In this document: piece by piece, positions 62,923 to 64,000 of the stretch
Layout: each line of letters opens with the position of its first letter
Position numbering within the stretch: the first letter of the stretch is position 1
Assembly: GCA_013365325.1 (NCBI GenBank)
Contig: JABVXV010000329.1
Coordinates: forward strand, 1 to 64,000
Direction: 5' to 3'
Source of the DNA: Dipetalonema caudispina
Lineage: Eukaryota > Nematoda > Chromadorea > Rhabditida > Onchocercidae
Length of the DNA: 64,000 nucleotides
The notes under the pieces: generated by a model
Database searches by the model: none
What the model saw: only the letters and a program-made list of their open reading frames with translations
What the model was told of the DNA's origin: nothing
Program-made: the position numbers and the translations under genes

Positions 62923-64000
62923 TTATTGTATTTCCTGAAATTAAAAAGTTGCAAGAAGAAATGTTGAAAATTGCGGCAAACAATACTTTAAAATTATAAA
63001 TTGCACGTCCTTCTAACCGGAATACTTTGTTTTTTATTACGGTTGTTGCAAATTCTTCTTTTAAATCTGCCGATCCTAAAAATATGTAAAAAAAATAAAC
63101 AATTCAACTCTTCTCCAACATTTTTACTTCTAAGTATATTTAGTATAAAACTTTGTTACTATTTGACATCATAATATTTATTCCCTTTTCTAAGTCTAAA
63201 AAATTCAATTTATTTCATTCTTTGAATAGTTCATTTTTTCTGCGTAGTATATTGCTTGCAAAAAAAAAAAAAAAAAAAAACAACACCAAATACCTAAATA
63301 TTCGTGTCCTTCTTGATCAATCACTAATACGCATGGTGCAACGAATCCGATATGAACCGGATTCCATTCTTTAGAGCCAATCTTTGCCGCTTCATTGTAC
63401 GGTTGCCAACTGTAATCAAAACCAGCCGCAGCTGGAGGTATTTGTACCAGAAGTTGTAACGAACCAATAACATTACTCAGAAATGGCATTTTTCTACTGA
63501 AATTTTATTACTTTATAAGTAAGAAAATAATTACGACAAGTGAAAATGTTGCAAAAATAGTTAGAAAAAAGAAAGAAAAGGGAATTCTGAAGACTTAATT
63601 ATCATTAAAGTGATCATATACTTTAATGTGCCGAAAACTGAATACCGTAAGTAGTAAGTACACTAACAAAGCAGCAAGAAGATTTTGATACATAATTAAT
63701 TAGTAATACAATAATATATTAGTAAAATTATATGAATAATTAATAATATGATAATAACTAATAAGAATTAAGAACAATGAATGAATGATACGAAGGAAGA
63801 AGGGATGATGAGATGTTTCAATGTGAAAATAATCAGATGAAAGCTTTCAAAGATAGTCATAAATAATAGAATGAATAATGATTAATCAAATTAATTATTT
63901 GAAATGCAAATTTTCGAAAATCAATTCAATGATAAAACACTGTGATAAGCAGAATGATTACCAATATCACTTAATTGCTAACCTTACAAATGCAGCAGCA
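62923..64000 (-). CDS. Unrecognised gene, 3' part, runs off the window
   Basis: Minus strand, 5' end outside the window. Exons: 64000-63988 (edge, ending at a GTAAGG donor), 63496-63294, 63075-62987 and a last short one 62934-62923; phases agree (…AAAF, RKMPFLSN). If the final 52-nt intron is not removed, the frame stays open to a stop at 62879. The visible part is about 100 residues with VIGSLQLLVQIPP, GFDYSWQPYNEAAKIG, WNPVHIGFVAPCVLVIDQEG and LKEEFATTVIKNKVFRLEG. I do not recognise the family and see no signal peptide or membrane segment. An internal ATG at 63489 could start a shorter form, since the acceptor just before it also looks like a leader site. An A-run of 21 lies in the following intron. 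Confidence 0.6.

Noticed and set aside
1..64000. Bacterial (Wolbachia-like) insertions, CRISPR-like repeats, transposon open frames, tRNA and rRNA genes.
   Set aside because: I looked for long intron-free genes, evenly spaced repeats, reverse transcriptase or transposase motifs and tRNA arms and found none I could support. Small degraded pieces cannot be excluded by eye.

Overview
This window is AT-rich eukaryotic nuclear DNA, and the gene set points to a nematode, most likely a filarial (clade III) species. Genes are cut into many short exons (about 70-300 nt) by introns with TTTCAG-type acceptors. Several start codons lie 2-38 nt after an isolated TTTCAG-like acceptor, as expected of spliced-leader trans-splicing. 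The proteins have clear C. elegans counterparts. Exon joins were worked out by hand from acceptor and donor sites and reading phase. Where a complete model is given, every phase closes; exceptions are stated.

Left part (about 3.9-13.5 kb, minus strand): cyn-13 (RRM plus cyclophilin, CYP33/PPIE type) lies 434 bp upstream of sfa-1 (branch-point-binding protein SF1/BBP, with an N-terminal RS domain). To my knowledge these are also neighbours in C. elegans, so this looks like a conserved operon of two splicing-related genes. About 3.3 kb without a recognised gene follows.

Middle (16.8-41 kb, minus strand): a KLHL8/kel-8 BTB-BACK-Kelch ubiquitin-ligase adaptor (16.9-23.1 kb); a THUMPD1/TAN1 tRNA-acetylation adaptor (25.8-28.1 kb); a well-formed isolated 5' coding exon at 31.6 kb that may be the kel-8 N-terminus; two AT-rich gene-poor stretches; RFT1 (34.4-39.0 kb, with an assembly gap in one intron); and a very small ATG12/lgg-3 gene (39.9-40.6 kb).

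Right part: ZFPL1 (42.5-44.8 kb) and nuo-5/NDUFS1 (46.1-52.7 kb) on the plus strand, again a pair I recall as adjacent in C. elegans. Converging on them is an OSM-9/Inactive-like TRPV channel on the minus strand (53.7-61.2 kb). The last 1 kb holds the 3' part of an unrecognised minus-strand gene that runs off the window.

The genes cover unrelated housekeeping roles (splicing, tRNA modification, ER glycosylation, autophagy, Golgi, complex I) plus one sensory channel. I see no bacterial-type system, CRISPR array, rRNA, convincing tRNA or intact transposon. The least explained parts are a cluster of coding-like segments inside sfa-1 introns, the orphan exon at 31.6 kb and the unknown gene at the right edge.
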